DNA from: Schistocephalus solidus
Taxonomy: Eukaryota; Platyhelminthes; Cestoda; Diphyllobothriidea; Diphyllobothriidae
Reading direction: 5' to 3'
Length of the DNA stretch: 64,000 nucleotides
Assembly (NCBI GenBank): GCA_017591395.1
Contig: WEDG01006501.1
Span: 16,468-80,467 of the forward strand
Each line of letters opens with the position of its first letter. Positions within the stretch are counted from its first letter, which is position 1. A model generated the notes under the pieces. That model was not told the DNA's origin. It made no database searches and saw only the letters and a program-made list of their open reading frames with translations. Position numbers and translations under genes: made by a program. Below are positions 37,621 through 47,319 of this stretch, piece after piece.

Positions 37621-39290
37621 TTCAACAAGTTTCTCCACCTGAAAAGTCCCTATCGTCGCCATTCCTGTATTACTGGCGGCCTTACATCATTGTTCAGGGG
37701 GCGAGGAACTGGCTTCCTGAGAAGTGTTTTTTTTTATATTAAAATAAGCGCGTAACGTAAATACGATTTTTTCTCTTTAAAAATTTGGAAGTACCACGTT
37801 GTCTTTCATAGAAAGCCGCTACTACCACTATTCCCGTATTACAGGTGGCCTTGCACCAAGGGTGATACGCATATCCGTTTCTGACCGCCGGTCCCTAAAC
37901 TATGAAATCTTGGAACGCTTATTCTTCAAAGTAACTCGCCAATTTTTTTGATTGAGCACATTTAGAATGTTTGCGCTGTACCTGGGCGGAATTTGGCTGA
38001 CCTTTCACTTTTCCTACCATCACTCTCATTCTGGGTTTCTCCAAGTCGTTTGTGTTCCCTCAGAAAGGTATGTAGTCCTGATCTGGGATGTCCGCCCTGT
38101 TTCGTGCGCACTTTCATCGGCCAGACTGTTAACGTAATCAAAGACGCCACAAGTGTTGCCAGGCGGGATTAACAGGCGCACATACCACACGCCTTTTCCT
38201 TCTCCTGCACTGTGGGTCGTCATTCGCACCTGTTTTGCCTGCTTTTTCGCGTCTTTCTGCAGACGGCCGAGATTCGTCCACACAGGCAGCTTTCGCCCTC
38301 GCTCCTATATAATGCACGCATTTCGGTCTACCTAGAGGACGTCTTCGTCTCCTCGTTGTCCTCCCTCGTTTTCACGCTCCTGCGTTTCTTCGCAATGTCG
38401 ACCAGTTGTATCAGACCTCTCGACATTATGACTCACCGCCCCCATGTTTTCGGTGCCGCCGCTGCTACCCTTGCACACATTTGCTGTTTGGCGTTGCTGG
38501 TGCGGTTAGGCTGGCATGATGATGCTCTGACCCACCCCCCCCCCCCCCCCCCACCGTGGCTGACATCCCCCTCGCGTGCCGCCGCCACCGCGCCTGTTGA
38601 CCTTTGCGCATGTGCGCTCCGGCGGCCAACGGCAAGGCACGAGCCCGCATCAGCCGCCTGCGGACTGGCATCCGAACTGGCCCGAGCAGGCGCCCGGAGA
38701 AGACGCTTGGGCAGTGTGCCCGTCGCTCTTTTGCCCAAACTTTCAAAGTCTGCTGGCAGCGACTGAAGAGCGGTAACCGTGTTATCGATTATGTGCTGCC
38801 TTTGCAGTACCGCTCCAGTTCCCAGCCCTCCCGACCGCTTCTTCTTTATTTCTTACATATTTCTTCTTCCTCTTCGTCTCGGTCTTTTTAGTAGTTCCTT
38901 ACACTATTTTACTTCGAGTCCAATTTTTCAACGGAATATCCCCTGTCCGACTGGGCGGGGAGCTGTTTCCATAGCTAAACTCGGCATATTATCTTTCCCC
39001 GTAAGTTCTAGGCGATTGTCACTCAGAACACTTGCCGTTCGTCCTTCTGCCGCAACTGAATCAAACCCTGCATCTGAGCCGTTAAATGCCGCATTCGATA
39101 TCGACCGTCATTATCCAATCGTCTGTCGTAAAGGTATTTTACAGTTGTTATCATCCGCAAAAAATAGGATCGGGAGTCGATTGATCAGTTAGGTATACAA
39201 AAATAACAATTTACTGTCTATAAGACTGTGACTTGGTATTCTAAATTTGGATACAAACGTTCTAAGGGCTGATGGACATTGCTAGTAAAA
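37621..39290. other. Intron 3 segment with GC-rich block
   Basis: 38520-38770 is clearly GC-rich and contains a run of about 17 C (38536-38552). Long open frames overlap on both strands there, which is the expected effect of few stop codons in GC-rich DNA rather than evidence of a gene. Confidence 0.45.
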
Positions 39291-39294
39291 ACAA

Positions 39295-39595
39295 GTGAGA
39301 CTGCAATGGCGATTTCTGGCCCATTAGCCGTCATCAGCTAATCATACCCAATCCCAAGTGGTTCCCCTCCCGAGGATCGAACTCGCGACCCGTTGATCAG
39401 AAGTTCAACGCTCTATCCCTTGGACCACGAGCCCGTAGTCTTGCTGGTTTAGATCGGGAATATTGACATTGGTAGTGTTCACCTGCCTATACTACTATCC
39501 GCTGTGCAGCTGCTGGCACGGTTCAAGAGTGAGTCCCAAGGCAGAACGGGACGAGTGAGTCCCGTAACCGATCGGTGGGGCATCCATCCACCAAT
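39295..39595. mobile_element. Composite tRNA-derived repeat, rearranged copy
   Basis: Body and tRNA-like head lie on the minus strand (39436-39300: TCGTGGTCCAAGGGATAGAG, CTTCTGATCAACGGGTCGCG, AGTTCGATCCTCGGGAG), whereas the tail module lies on the + strand (39473-39590: GTTCACCTGCCTATACTACT, GGACGAGTGAGTCCCGTAAC, CGATCGG). The microsatellite slot is reduced to three TAC-like units. Confidence 0.75.
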
Positions 39596-41044
39596 ATTCT
39601 GGGGGCTGTTTACCATGCATAGTTCGATCCCCGAACGTTTCGAACCAAAAGCTTTACCAGGACTCCCGTTTAAGATTGCCAGAGGTGTTACATTCGAACT
39701 TCTTTTTTTGTAACTGTGTTGCGCAACCATAATTTGCATCAAGTAATACAGATTGTCGGTGCTTTAAACTCGAGTCTCCATCATGGGCTCCACCAATGAT
39801 TGCTTGTCCTATGATCACTAATCCCATCAGACTGATCGAAGTTTACCCGGTTGACAGTAATAGGCGGGAAGTTGCCCCATGCACCTGCTAGATTGAAGCT
39901 CCTCTCAGTTTCTCAGCTGCTAGCTTTCCCCCCTAATGTATTGTGCTTTGAATTTGTCAGATTCCCGAAAAGAGAAAAACTTAGCGAGAGAGAGAGAGAG
40001 AGAGGGCGACAGACGGGCCATCGCTCCGTTCCCATCTCACGTTTTTCATACGCACCACTTGGTGCTGCTGTGGCTTTCTCCGGAGTTCTGACTAGACCGT
40101 TTTCTCTTCCCTCTTTGATACAAGGCGTGTCGTGTTACGCGTTGTAGCCCAGTCTGCTGCGACCGCCTCGGCGCCAATGCATAAAAAATTGGCCTGATGA
40201 GTCACGAAGTTGATTCACGTTTATATGTACCGGCCTCTGTTCTCAACTGCACAAATTTGCATTGAAAGTCATTCTGCATTGCTGAACCACAACACAGTGT
40301 ACCATGTGCATATCTAACTTGCGGGTCTGTCATCGTACCTCTGCCTGTCCGTACTATCATGGTAGGCATTCATCCAAGTAGAGGACGCTTTACTGAGTGT
40401 TTTTTTTTACTCCAACGGACGTTGTGAGGTCTCTCTCTCTCTCTAGCCAATCCCTAAACACTTCGCTATAGGGCTAATCATTTTTTGACGAACAGTGGGT
40501 TAACGCGTGAACGGCGTGACTCTTCTATCAAACCTCAGTCTGCTTGCGAGCTTATTCAGAATATTGCGTTTTTGGGCTCAACTTTTGTTACCCTGGTTGT
40601 GACGTTCTCGCTCGTTGCTGGTGGACCATTAAACTTTCCGCGCCGGGCTTCCAGTACTTCACCCACCAGGTCCATCACCACTTGATCCGTGGTGACTTGC
40701 CAAACCATGATCTCAGCCAATTTTACCACCTTTCACGGATATAAGTGTCTCCAGATGACCGGGGATGAGAGTGCAAACAGGAGTTGACCAGACAGTTTGT
40801 TCCCGTCATGTGTTTGTCCCAAACCTGCTGATCCAGACTTTACCCTTGCAGTCTTCTTTCTCCCAGTATATACGCCCCCCAGCAGCATTCAGTTGGGGGA
40901 AAGCCACGGTATCCTACATCAGATCAATCAACACGACGAATTTGCACATCTAGATTTGTACGGTGGCCCATGTAACCATGATTTTGCGGAGACGTATAGG
41001 TCCATTCTACCCCCACCCCTAAGCTAACGGTCTCTTTCATCGGG

Positions 41045-41930
41045 TTGGTAACATCTACCCGGGGCACCGATCTCCGGCTACCTATTAGAGGCGGTCTTGC
41101 AGGAACTCCAGTCCTTCAGTCCTACAAACCGAAATTCTGGATGCGCTACGTTGACAGCACCCTCGTCATCCTGCACCGCCATGCTAAGGAGAACTTTAAA
41201 AAGGAATTACATTCAATTTTTCCTCAGATTAAATTCATGATGGTGGAAGAGGAATATGGAGTGCCCCCTTTTCTTGATTTCCAGATATCACGGCAGGAAG
41301 ACGGAACCCCCCAGACTAGTGTGTTTCGAAAAGCCACAAACTCCGAGAAAATTCTTCATTGCAACAGCAATCGCCCTCTGTCACATAACTGTAGTTGCGT
41401 CCGAACACTTTTTCGCCGCATCCAGACACACTGCAGCACAGAGGCCGAGAAGCTGCGAGAACGTAAAATTTTATGGCGCCTCTTCCTCGCACTGGATATC
41501 AACGCAGCTTCATAAACATATGCTTGTACCAAAGACACACGAAGGCCGCAGGTGAGCAAAAACAAACACCTGAAATCTTCGGTGTCTCGCCCTACGTGAG
41601 GAACGTCTCCGAAGCCGCCGAGCGCGTGCAAGACCGCTAAACGTGGGCATTGGAAACCGGCCAGAGACCACTATCCAGCGCTTACTCATGCAACTAAAAA
41701 GGGCCGACTACCCCCTGCGGACAAGTCAGGCGTCAGTTACCGCGTCAGCTGTCTAGACTTCTCGGCCCACTACTGCGGTATGACCGACAAACGACTAAGT
41801 ACGCTAATGCACGAGCATACCTTATCCGTAAAGTGAAAGTATGTACAATCGCACTTCGCCATTCACAGCCTAGAAAACCACCATCGTTTCGACTTTGATA
41901 GGGAAAAGATGAAATTCATTGGGAAAATGC
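41045..41930 (+). pseudogene. Penelope-like element 1: RT fingers-palm part plus degraded GIY-YIG
   Basis: An open frame of 156 codons carries the Penelope-like RT pattern: KPKFWMRYVDSTLVILH (palm motif, normally Y-V-D-D), FPQIKFMMVEEE, VPPFLDFQISRQEDGTPQTS, FRKATNSEKILHCNSNRPLS and a cysteine at the ...THC... position. The second Asp of YVDD is Ser, so this RT is inactive. Downstream, in broken frames, KSGVSYRVSCLDFSAHYCGM and HEHTLSVK resemble the GIY-YIG endonuclease typical of the family (V-Y-R-I-x-C...Y-I-G-x-T-x-R). The N-terminal part of the RT is missing or unrecognisable. Confidence 0.85.
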
Positions 41931-41944
41931 AAACTTTAATGCGT

Positions 41945-41970
41945 AAATTTTCGAGTTCGTCGTCAGACTA
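41945..41970 (-). other. Hammerhead-like box pair at the 3' end of Penelope element 2
   Basis: Minus strand: CUGACGA (41966-41960), a very short spacer, then CGAAAAUUUACGC (GAAA at 41952-41949). The hairpin between the boxes is lost. The related motif at 42948-42978 keeps it. Confidence 0.4.
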
Positions 41971-42944
41971 CGGGTAGTGTACAGGAAAAATTAATTGATT
42001 AACCGTGTTTAACAAAGGATTCCACGGTTGGGCGAAATCCGAACCAATACGAGTTGAGTGCTTTTTGTCATCCTGTCGTGATTGGTTCTGTACTTTTGAA
42101 TTTTTCCTTAACGATTTTGTATGTGACATCCAAATCGACATGCCGGTTGATACATGCCTCATCTGAGTGCATTGCTTCCAGGAATTCACGGTCTTTTCTG
42201 GTTGGGCAGGTGTCAACAATCCGTGTTTTCTCCCATGCAAACTTATGCCCTGTTTCCAGTATATGCATAGCCACTTGGGATAAATGGTCTCGCTTCTAAC
42301 CGCCAACTGATGTTAGTGTAGGCTGGTTGAGACAGATTTCCCAGAAACGGCATTACAACTGGAACATGGGATTTTGTAGACAGCACCTTTTTTATCAAGG
42401 TAGCTAACCCTGTCCTTAGGGTGTACAAGCTGTGAGTGTAAAGTAGATGTAGGGTGGTGTGCTACTTGTATCTGGTGTTTTCTTAGCTGTCTTTCGACAA
42501 GCTCTGATACATTTTTAATGCATAAGAGAGTTCGCCAGGTCATTGTTTTGGGTGCCTGGGTGGCCGTGTCGTTTAAAATACCTTTGTCTTTGGATTCTTG
42601 CCACTTCAGACATTGATGCACGAAGTCACGCGGTATCCATTTTTAGAGAACAATTTAAAGAGGTATTTCATTTCTGCTCGATAACTTTCTTCATCAGAGC
42701 AGTGTGTTTTGGCTCGATTTAGGAGACTGTAGACAGAACTCTTTTTGCGAGAGATAGGATGATTACTCTCAAAGTGTAGGATGACCTCAGAATATGTTTC
42801 TCTGCGGTAAACTGAGGTGTGGAGTGATCCATCAGTTTTCCGATGTACGAGGACATCCAGAAATGGGAGTTGTCCACCAGCTTCCGTTTCGAACATAATT
42901 TCAATTCCTGGAAAGGCTGCTCGGAAAATCGAGGTTTAATCGTG

Positions 42945-42980
42945 AATTGTCAAGCTGGTTCCACCAACCCGTCGTCAGGA
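42945..42980 (-). other. Hammerhead-like motif at the 5' end of Penelope element 2
   Basis: Minus strand: CUGACGA (42978-42972), C, then a hairpin GGGUUGG/CCAGCUU, then GACA where a hammerhead needs GAAA. The arrangement is the same as at 43900-43930. I see no convincing stem III or cleavage site, so an active ribozyme is unlikely. Confidence 0.4.
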
Positions 42981-43240
42981 GAAATGAGAAGTGAGATTTG
43001 GGATTGTCACGCTGGAGGGTTTAGGGGCACAGAGGTTACATTGCCATGGGGGGAAGGGGCCGTGAATCGTGTTACGATAGCTGTCGCGTGTAAGGGGGGG
43101 GAGGGTGCTAAAGTTTTGATAGTAAGTCACTTGGTGGGAGCTGCAGAATCAGTGAGGTTACACTTGGCTGGGCATGGGTAAGCAGTTGTTGTTTTAAGGT
43201 CGGCATAAGTCAGTGGACCGTGCACGCAGACCTTCGTAAT

Positions 43241-43260
43241 GCCATATATATATATATGGC
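43241..43260. repeat. 20-nt palindromic TA core
   Basis: GCCATATATATATATATGGC is self-complementary and abuts the left arm of the 124-bp inverted repeat. Confidence 0.9.
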
Positions 43261-43554
43261 AATGGTAATGGGGCGCTCACCGATCGGTTACAGGACTCAC
43301 TCGTCCCGTTGTGCCTTGAGGCTAACTCTCAAGCCCCGCCAGCAGCCGTAAGGCAGCTAAGTATATAGGCAGAATAACATGACCGACAAAGACAAGGGAG
43401 ACTGGAATGGCCATTTCTGGCTTATTAGCCGTCATGTTATTCTGCCTATATACTTAGCTGCCTTACGGCTGCTGGCGGGGCTTGAGAGTTAGCCTCAAGG
43501 CACAACGGGACGAGTGAGTCCTGTAACCGATCGGTGAGCGCCCCATTACCATTG
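43260..43554. repeat. Perfect 124-bp inverted repeat with 47-bp spacer
   Basis: The arm 43260-43383 is the exact reverse complement of 43431-43554. Both arms are the tail module of the composite tRNA-derived element (CGATCGGTTACAGGACTCAC, CCCGCCAGCAGCC, GGCAGAATAACATGAC). The spacer is a piece of the element's body, and the right arm begins at GTCAT inside the body (GCCGTCAT), where the normal sequence would continue TCAGCC. Complete identity implies a very recent fold-back. Confidence 0.95.
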
Positions 43555-43751
43555 TCAATATTCCCGATCGAAACCGGCAAGACAACGAGCTCGTGGCGCA
43601 GTGGGTAGAGCGTTGGACTTCTGCCCAACAAGGTCGCGAGTTCGAGGCTCGGGCGCCGCAGCGCCTGGGTTTGGGTATGGCTGGCTGATGACGGCTAATA
43701 AGCCAGAAATGGCCATTCCAGTCTCCCTTGTCTTTGTCGGTCATGTTATTC

Positions 43752-43815
<64 letters not shown>
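43555..43815 (+). mobile_element. Composite tRNA-derived repeat, + strand copy with (AT)n tail
   Basis: Order: linker TGTCAATATTCCCGATCGAA, tRNA-like head 43590-43665 (GCTCGTGGCGCAGTGGGTAG as A-box region; GGTCGCGAGTTCGAGGCTCG as B-box region), body (GGCTGGCTGATGACGGCTAA, AGAAATGGCCATTCCAGTCT, TTGTCTTTGTCGGTCATG) and an (AT)n tract from 43755. The internal RNA polymerase III type boxes suggest a SINE. The anticodon arm reads GGACTTCTGCCCAAC, closest to an Arg/Gln-type tRNA, but this is uncertain. Confidence 0.8.
43755..43815. repeat. (AT)n microsatellite
   Basis: Pure AT dinucleotides at the 3' end of the composite element. Confidence 0.97.
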
Positions 43816-43816
<1 letters not shown>

Positions 43817-43852
43817 AATAACAGAGGTTGTTTGCATCCCGAGATAGTATAA

Positions 43853-44254
43853 TGAAAAGAAAAAAATGCTCTTCGGAAATGGAGTTTTTACTCGTAAATT
43901 TTCAAGTTGGTGACACCAACCCGTCGTCAGACGAAATGAACAGAGGAGAAAGTGAAGTGGCGCGACAGGACAGATTGTGACAAGCAAACAGCTGGTGTGA
44001 GTGGGTGGTGGGTGGACCAATAATCGGAGCATGTTTTGGGACAGGGGGGTGAGGAGAGAACAATTACATTGGCTTGTTTGGGAGGGGGAGGTGGGCGGCG
44101 AGTAACTACGGCCGGCTAGATTATCGATCATGGTTCCGGGTTGGATTTAGGGGTCACTGCGTCGGTTGGAGGTGTCGGAATGTTTAATTGCGGGTTGGTG
44201 TCACCAACTTGAAAATTTACGAGTAAAACTCCATTTCCCGAAGAGCATTTTTCT

Positions 44255-44291
<37 letters not shown>
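43853..44291. mobile_element. Element with about 70-bp inverted ends bounded by TA tracts
   Basis: Arms 43853-43923 and 44191-44259 are inverted complements apart from small indels; both include GTTGGTGTCACCAAC and GAAAATTTACGAGTAAAA. The left arm adjoins the CTGACGA box (43930-43924, minus). The interior resembles 42980-43180 downstream of Penelope element 2, so this is probably a pair of opposed Penelope terminal repeats. A (TA)n tract follows at 44260-44291. No coding capacity. Confidence 0.7.
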
Positions 44292-44292
<1 letters not shown>

Positions 44293-44647
44293 CTTCGGTG
44301 GATGGGGGTACTGACGAATACTGCCAACGTTTGAACGCCGACCCTCGACCAGATTGAGAACAAGCCATCACATGCCCTCCCCCTCCCCTCCACCACGGGC
44401 CTGGTGTACAGGCAGAGGATGATCACCCAGGGTGAAACACCACCCTCCTCATAACTGAGGATCGCCACCCCCAACCAGGCCCCTCCTCCACGCAAATTCG
44501 AAAACCTTAGTAATCCCGTGTTACCCGAAATTTTACCCCCTATAAATACTGTGAGGCGCGGTACAAAACTTACCTGCGAAGATGAAATCTTGTTTGCTTT
44601 TGAAACGTCAGGAAAATATAACCATGCTTCCCGTGATCGCCTCTTCT

Positions 44648-44651
<4 letters not shown>

Positions 44652-44689
<38 letters not shown>
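44652..44689. repeat. (TA)n microsatellite
   Basis: Pure TA dinucleotides of about 38 bp. Confidence 0.97.
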
Positions 44690-44690
<1 letters not shown>

Positions 44691-45758
44691 ATTTTGGTTT
44701 CTTATAACATGAAGCGGTTATTCATTTTGACATGCTTTCCATAATTGAAGTTCATTTCGTGCATGTGCTTATATAAAGATAACTGGGTAGTAGAATAAAT
44801 GAAAATAATTGCCAAATGTTAGCGGAGCGCTTAAGCTTAGGATGCAAGGGAAGAAAAGCTGTCAGGCTTCAAATTTCGTTGAGTACGATAATGCGGTTTT
44901 TTAAATACTTATCCATTCAACTGCCTGGAACAAATCCAGAAGTTTTACTCTCCCTTGAGCAGCCTATGTACGCTGGTAAGATTCCCCTGTTGGCGTACCG
45001 TGAGTCTCATCTGCCGTGTTTACCCTCGTCAGCCAAACACGTCTGATTGATGGTGTGTAATACTGCCCTACTTCCATCCTCACTCGATCCAATTTTCCTC
45101 CCAAAATGCGTCTGAACTAATTTCCCGAAATTTCGGCCGCTGCTGCTGCTTGTGTCCCGTTTAAATGCTGGAGTGGGAAACAACTGTGGTGTAATGTCTC
45201 TGTAAGTGAAGCATTTGCCGCAGCCGCTGTTTCCGCTCCTCTAGAGGGTCCCACCCATAAGGCCAAGGTGATTCACATGTTCCCGTTTAGTTGGCTGATT
45301 GGCATTGCGAATGAGTCATGACGTGGCCCAGAGAACTGACTCTCTCTCTCTCTCTCTTTCCTGGGTTCATGGTTCATCCGGGTGCCTGCGCTTTGTTCCC
45401 CCTCCTGTCCTCTCTCCTGCCCGCGCGTTACTGAAGCCTGATGCACATTTATGCAGCCTATCGGGCACTGTCTGGTACGTGGGGACGCGAAATTCCTAGA
45501 AGGTGCTTTCCACTCTTACTAGCCGATGCGACCCAATGAACGTGACGGTATAGACATCAAGGGAAGTTCTTTGGCCCGCTAAGCATACACTCCTACAGAA
45601 CGCGTCCATGGCCATAACAAATGACTATTTCTTTGTCTCCGACAGCCACAATTTAACCCATTCGCCGCGGATATTCAAACTATGAGCTGGCCCTAAACAT
45701 ACAGAAAACTGGCTGTACGATCAGTACCCGCATGATGACCTTTTTGCTCAAGCATCTT
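44690..45758. other. Intron 3 segment, possible LINE crumb
   Basis: Mostly unassigned. Around 45675-45715 the + strand encodes NYELALNIQKTGCTIS, reminiscent of the G-L-x-I-N-x-x-K-T-x-V segment after the YADD motif of LINE reverse transcriptases, but it is too short to be sure. Confidence 0.3.
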
Positions 45759-46352
45759 CTATATAGTATATTCAGCCGATTTATGAGGTCTGTACTGTCT
45801 TATGAAAGGTCTTGCTATGGAGGGAGGATGGGGAGCCTTGACTTTTTTAATATAATATTCGTAGTTCAGTACAATGATTGATGATCTTTGATCGACCGAC
45901 AGGAGGATAATTTTCCTCCTACTCTCCGATTCACTTCGGCACAGCCTTTGATTTTTCTGTGAGCCACCAGTGCTTGGACGACTTGGTATCTTCGGTTGCT
46001 TCACTTCTGATTTAGTTTTAGGGGCTGAATTGAAGTGGACTGGATCGTCATCTGCTACATGGAGGCCAGCTTCGTGTTTTATCGTTCGTAGGGGCGGCTC
46101 TGTTAGATAAAAAAAACGGTGGAGAATTTGCACACTTTTCCGGTCCGCAACTATTAACCTAAACAGGCTCTGCTTCATACTCGTTCTGCTTTTAACTTGC
46201 CCTTGGTGTAACAAGGCAGAGTTTTGAGTCCAGTCCTTGGGACACGAAATCTTAGGTTTCGCCGCAGAAACGTCAAGAAACCGAAAAGACCACCCAAATT
46301 CGAATGAACAATGCCGGCAACGACAAGGGAGCTTGGAATGGTCATTTCTCAC
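45759..46352 (-). CDS. Uncharacterised 197-codon open frame
   Basis: This is one of the longest open frames here that is not a low-complexity artefact. The product is basic and Ser/Lys-rich (SRPSTGGSQKNQRLCRSESE), without a signal peptide, membrane segment or domain that I recognise. The first 20 or so codons come from the composite tRNA-derived repeat, which argues against a conserved start. It lies antisense in the glypican intron. It could be a chance frame, a fragment of an unknown transposon, or a nested exon. Confidence 0.15.
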   Translation of the reverse strand: MRNDHSKLPCRCRHCSFEFGWSFRFLDVSAAKPKISCPKDWTQNSALLHQGQVKSRTSMKQSLFRLIVADRKSVQILHRFFYLTEPPLRTIKHEAGLHVADDDPVHFNSAPKTKSEVKQPKIPSRPSTGGSQKNQRLCRSESESRRKIILLSVDQRSSIIVLNYEYYIKKVKAPHPPSIARPFIRQYRPHKSAEYTI

Positions 46353-46700
46353 TCATTAGTCCTCATCAGCCAGTCATACCCAACCGCAGGCGGTGCCCTA
46401 CCCGAGGCTTGAACCCGCGACTCACGGGTCGTGGTTCAATGGTTAGAGCGTTGGACTTCTGATCAACAGGCTGCGGGTTTGAACCTCGGATGGGGTGCTA
46501 CTTAGGGTTGGCTATGACTGGCTTTTGACGGCTAATTCGTCAGAAATGACCATTCCAGTCTCCTTTGTCTTGGCCGGCAGTGTTCATCTGCCTTTACTAC
46601 TACTAGCCGCTATGCGGCTGCTGGCGCGGCTCGAGAGTGAGCCTCGATGCTGTGCGGAACGAGTTAGTTCCGTTAGCGATCGGTGAGCGTTCATCAACGA
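46310..46700. mobile_element. Composite tRNA-derived repeats, head-to-head pair
   Basis: 46310-46425 is a minus-strand body plus truncated head. 46427-46700 is a + strand copy with head (GTCGTGGTTCAATGGTTAGA, GCGGGTTTGAACCTCGG), body (AGAAATGACCATTCCAGTCT), a short TTACTACTACTAG microsatellite slot and tail (GCGGCTGCTGGCGCGGCTCG, GCGATCGGTGAGCG). This copy shows the full module order most clearly. Confidence 0.8.
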
Positions 46701-47001
46701 ATGACAAAGTACACTGTATAGATAGTTTCATCCAAACCCTCTTCGAACTTTTACACATCCGATCTGCGTCGAATTACCTTGCATGATTACCGCCTGCGGA
46801 ATAATTGATAGAGTATTGTCTGGGTCTTTACAGTGACTACGTTGGAGTGTCCGACTGGAACGATAGTTTGTAATGGTCTCTTAATAACCGATGGCCTTGG
46901 GCCTTCAAAACCCTCAAAAAGACTTCCTTCCCCTCCCCATAGAACTTTGTTTTTCTTGCAAACTGAAACTGTTACCCAATCCTCGCCCTCTCCTTTCAAA
47001 G

Positions 47002-47215
47002 GTATCCGGTCGCCCGGAGTGCATTATCGCCTTTGCGCGTTTGCATCACTGCGGGCCTTACTGTCTGGCTCGCGAACCGCCGCCTTCCCACGCCGTCCCT
47101 ACTCAGGCTCTGGACCTCTGTGCAGGTGCCTGCTCAAATTTGGCATCTGTATGCTTCTTCGAAGGCAAAAACAGTCGTATGCCTCAACTGGCAGACGCCT
47201 GGGTCCAGCTAATTG
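47002..47215 (+). CDS. GPC: Glypican exon 4 (HCxxxC and paired cysteine segment)
   Basis: The acceptor follows a polypyrimidine tract ending TTTCAAAG. The phase is 0, continuing directly from exon 3. The sequence RPECIIAFARLHHCGPYC matches the family T-x-x-C-x-x-A-L-x-x-M-x-Y-C-x-x-C block. LDLCAGACSNLASVCFFEGK matches K-P-C-x-N-Y-C-x-N-V-x-x-G-C-L-A, and LADAWVQLI matches L-D-x-E-W-x-x-x-I. Six or more of the cysteines that form the disulfide network of the glypican core are here. The exon ends one base into a codon at GTGAGT, and exon 5 supplies AT to make GAT (Asp), the family's I-D-A. Neighbouring frames in this DNA have no such pattern. Confidence 0.93.
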
Positions 47216-47310
47216 GTGAGTCAAATTCTGACATCCTCGGTCGGTTCTGCCCTTGCCCTTTTTCCGCTCCGGTAGCTCTCGATTTGTCGATGCAAACAAA
47301 AAGGGTAAGG
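47216..47310 (+). other. Start of glypican intron 4 (12.4 kb)
   Basis: Donor GTGAGTCAA. The open frame reads on for about 35 codons into the intron without family similarity. Confidence 0.7.
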
Positions 47311-47319
47311 ATGACTTTA

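Larger units (their letters stand above)
41940..42990 (-). pseudogene. Penelope-like element 2 (inverted, degraded)
   Basis: Three minus-strand reading frames line up as one Penelope-like polyprotein. First comes an RT segment (LPFLDVLVHRKTDGSLHTSV, YRRETYSEVILHFESNHP, LFSKNGY at 42896-42606). Then comes a linker and the start of a GIY-YIG domain (GAVYKIPCSSC at about 42400), whose Y-I-G half is garbled, followed by a C-terminal region (42306-41968). Frame breaks near 42615 and 42310 and loss of the YVDD region make it non-functional. Minus-oriented CTGACGAC boxes lie at both ends (42972-42978 and 41960-41966), as expected for the terminal repeats of Penelope elements. It lies tail to tail with element 1. 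Confidence 0.85.

Noticed and set aside
38212..38891. Several overlapping open frames of 90-180 codons
   Set aside because: They lie on both strands in a GC-rich block with a C-run, where stop codons are rare by composition.
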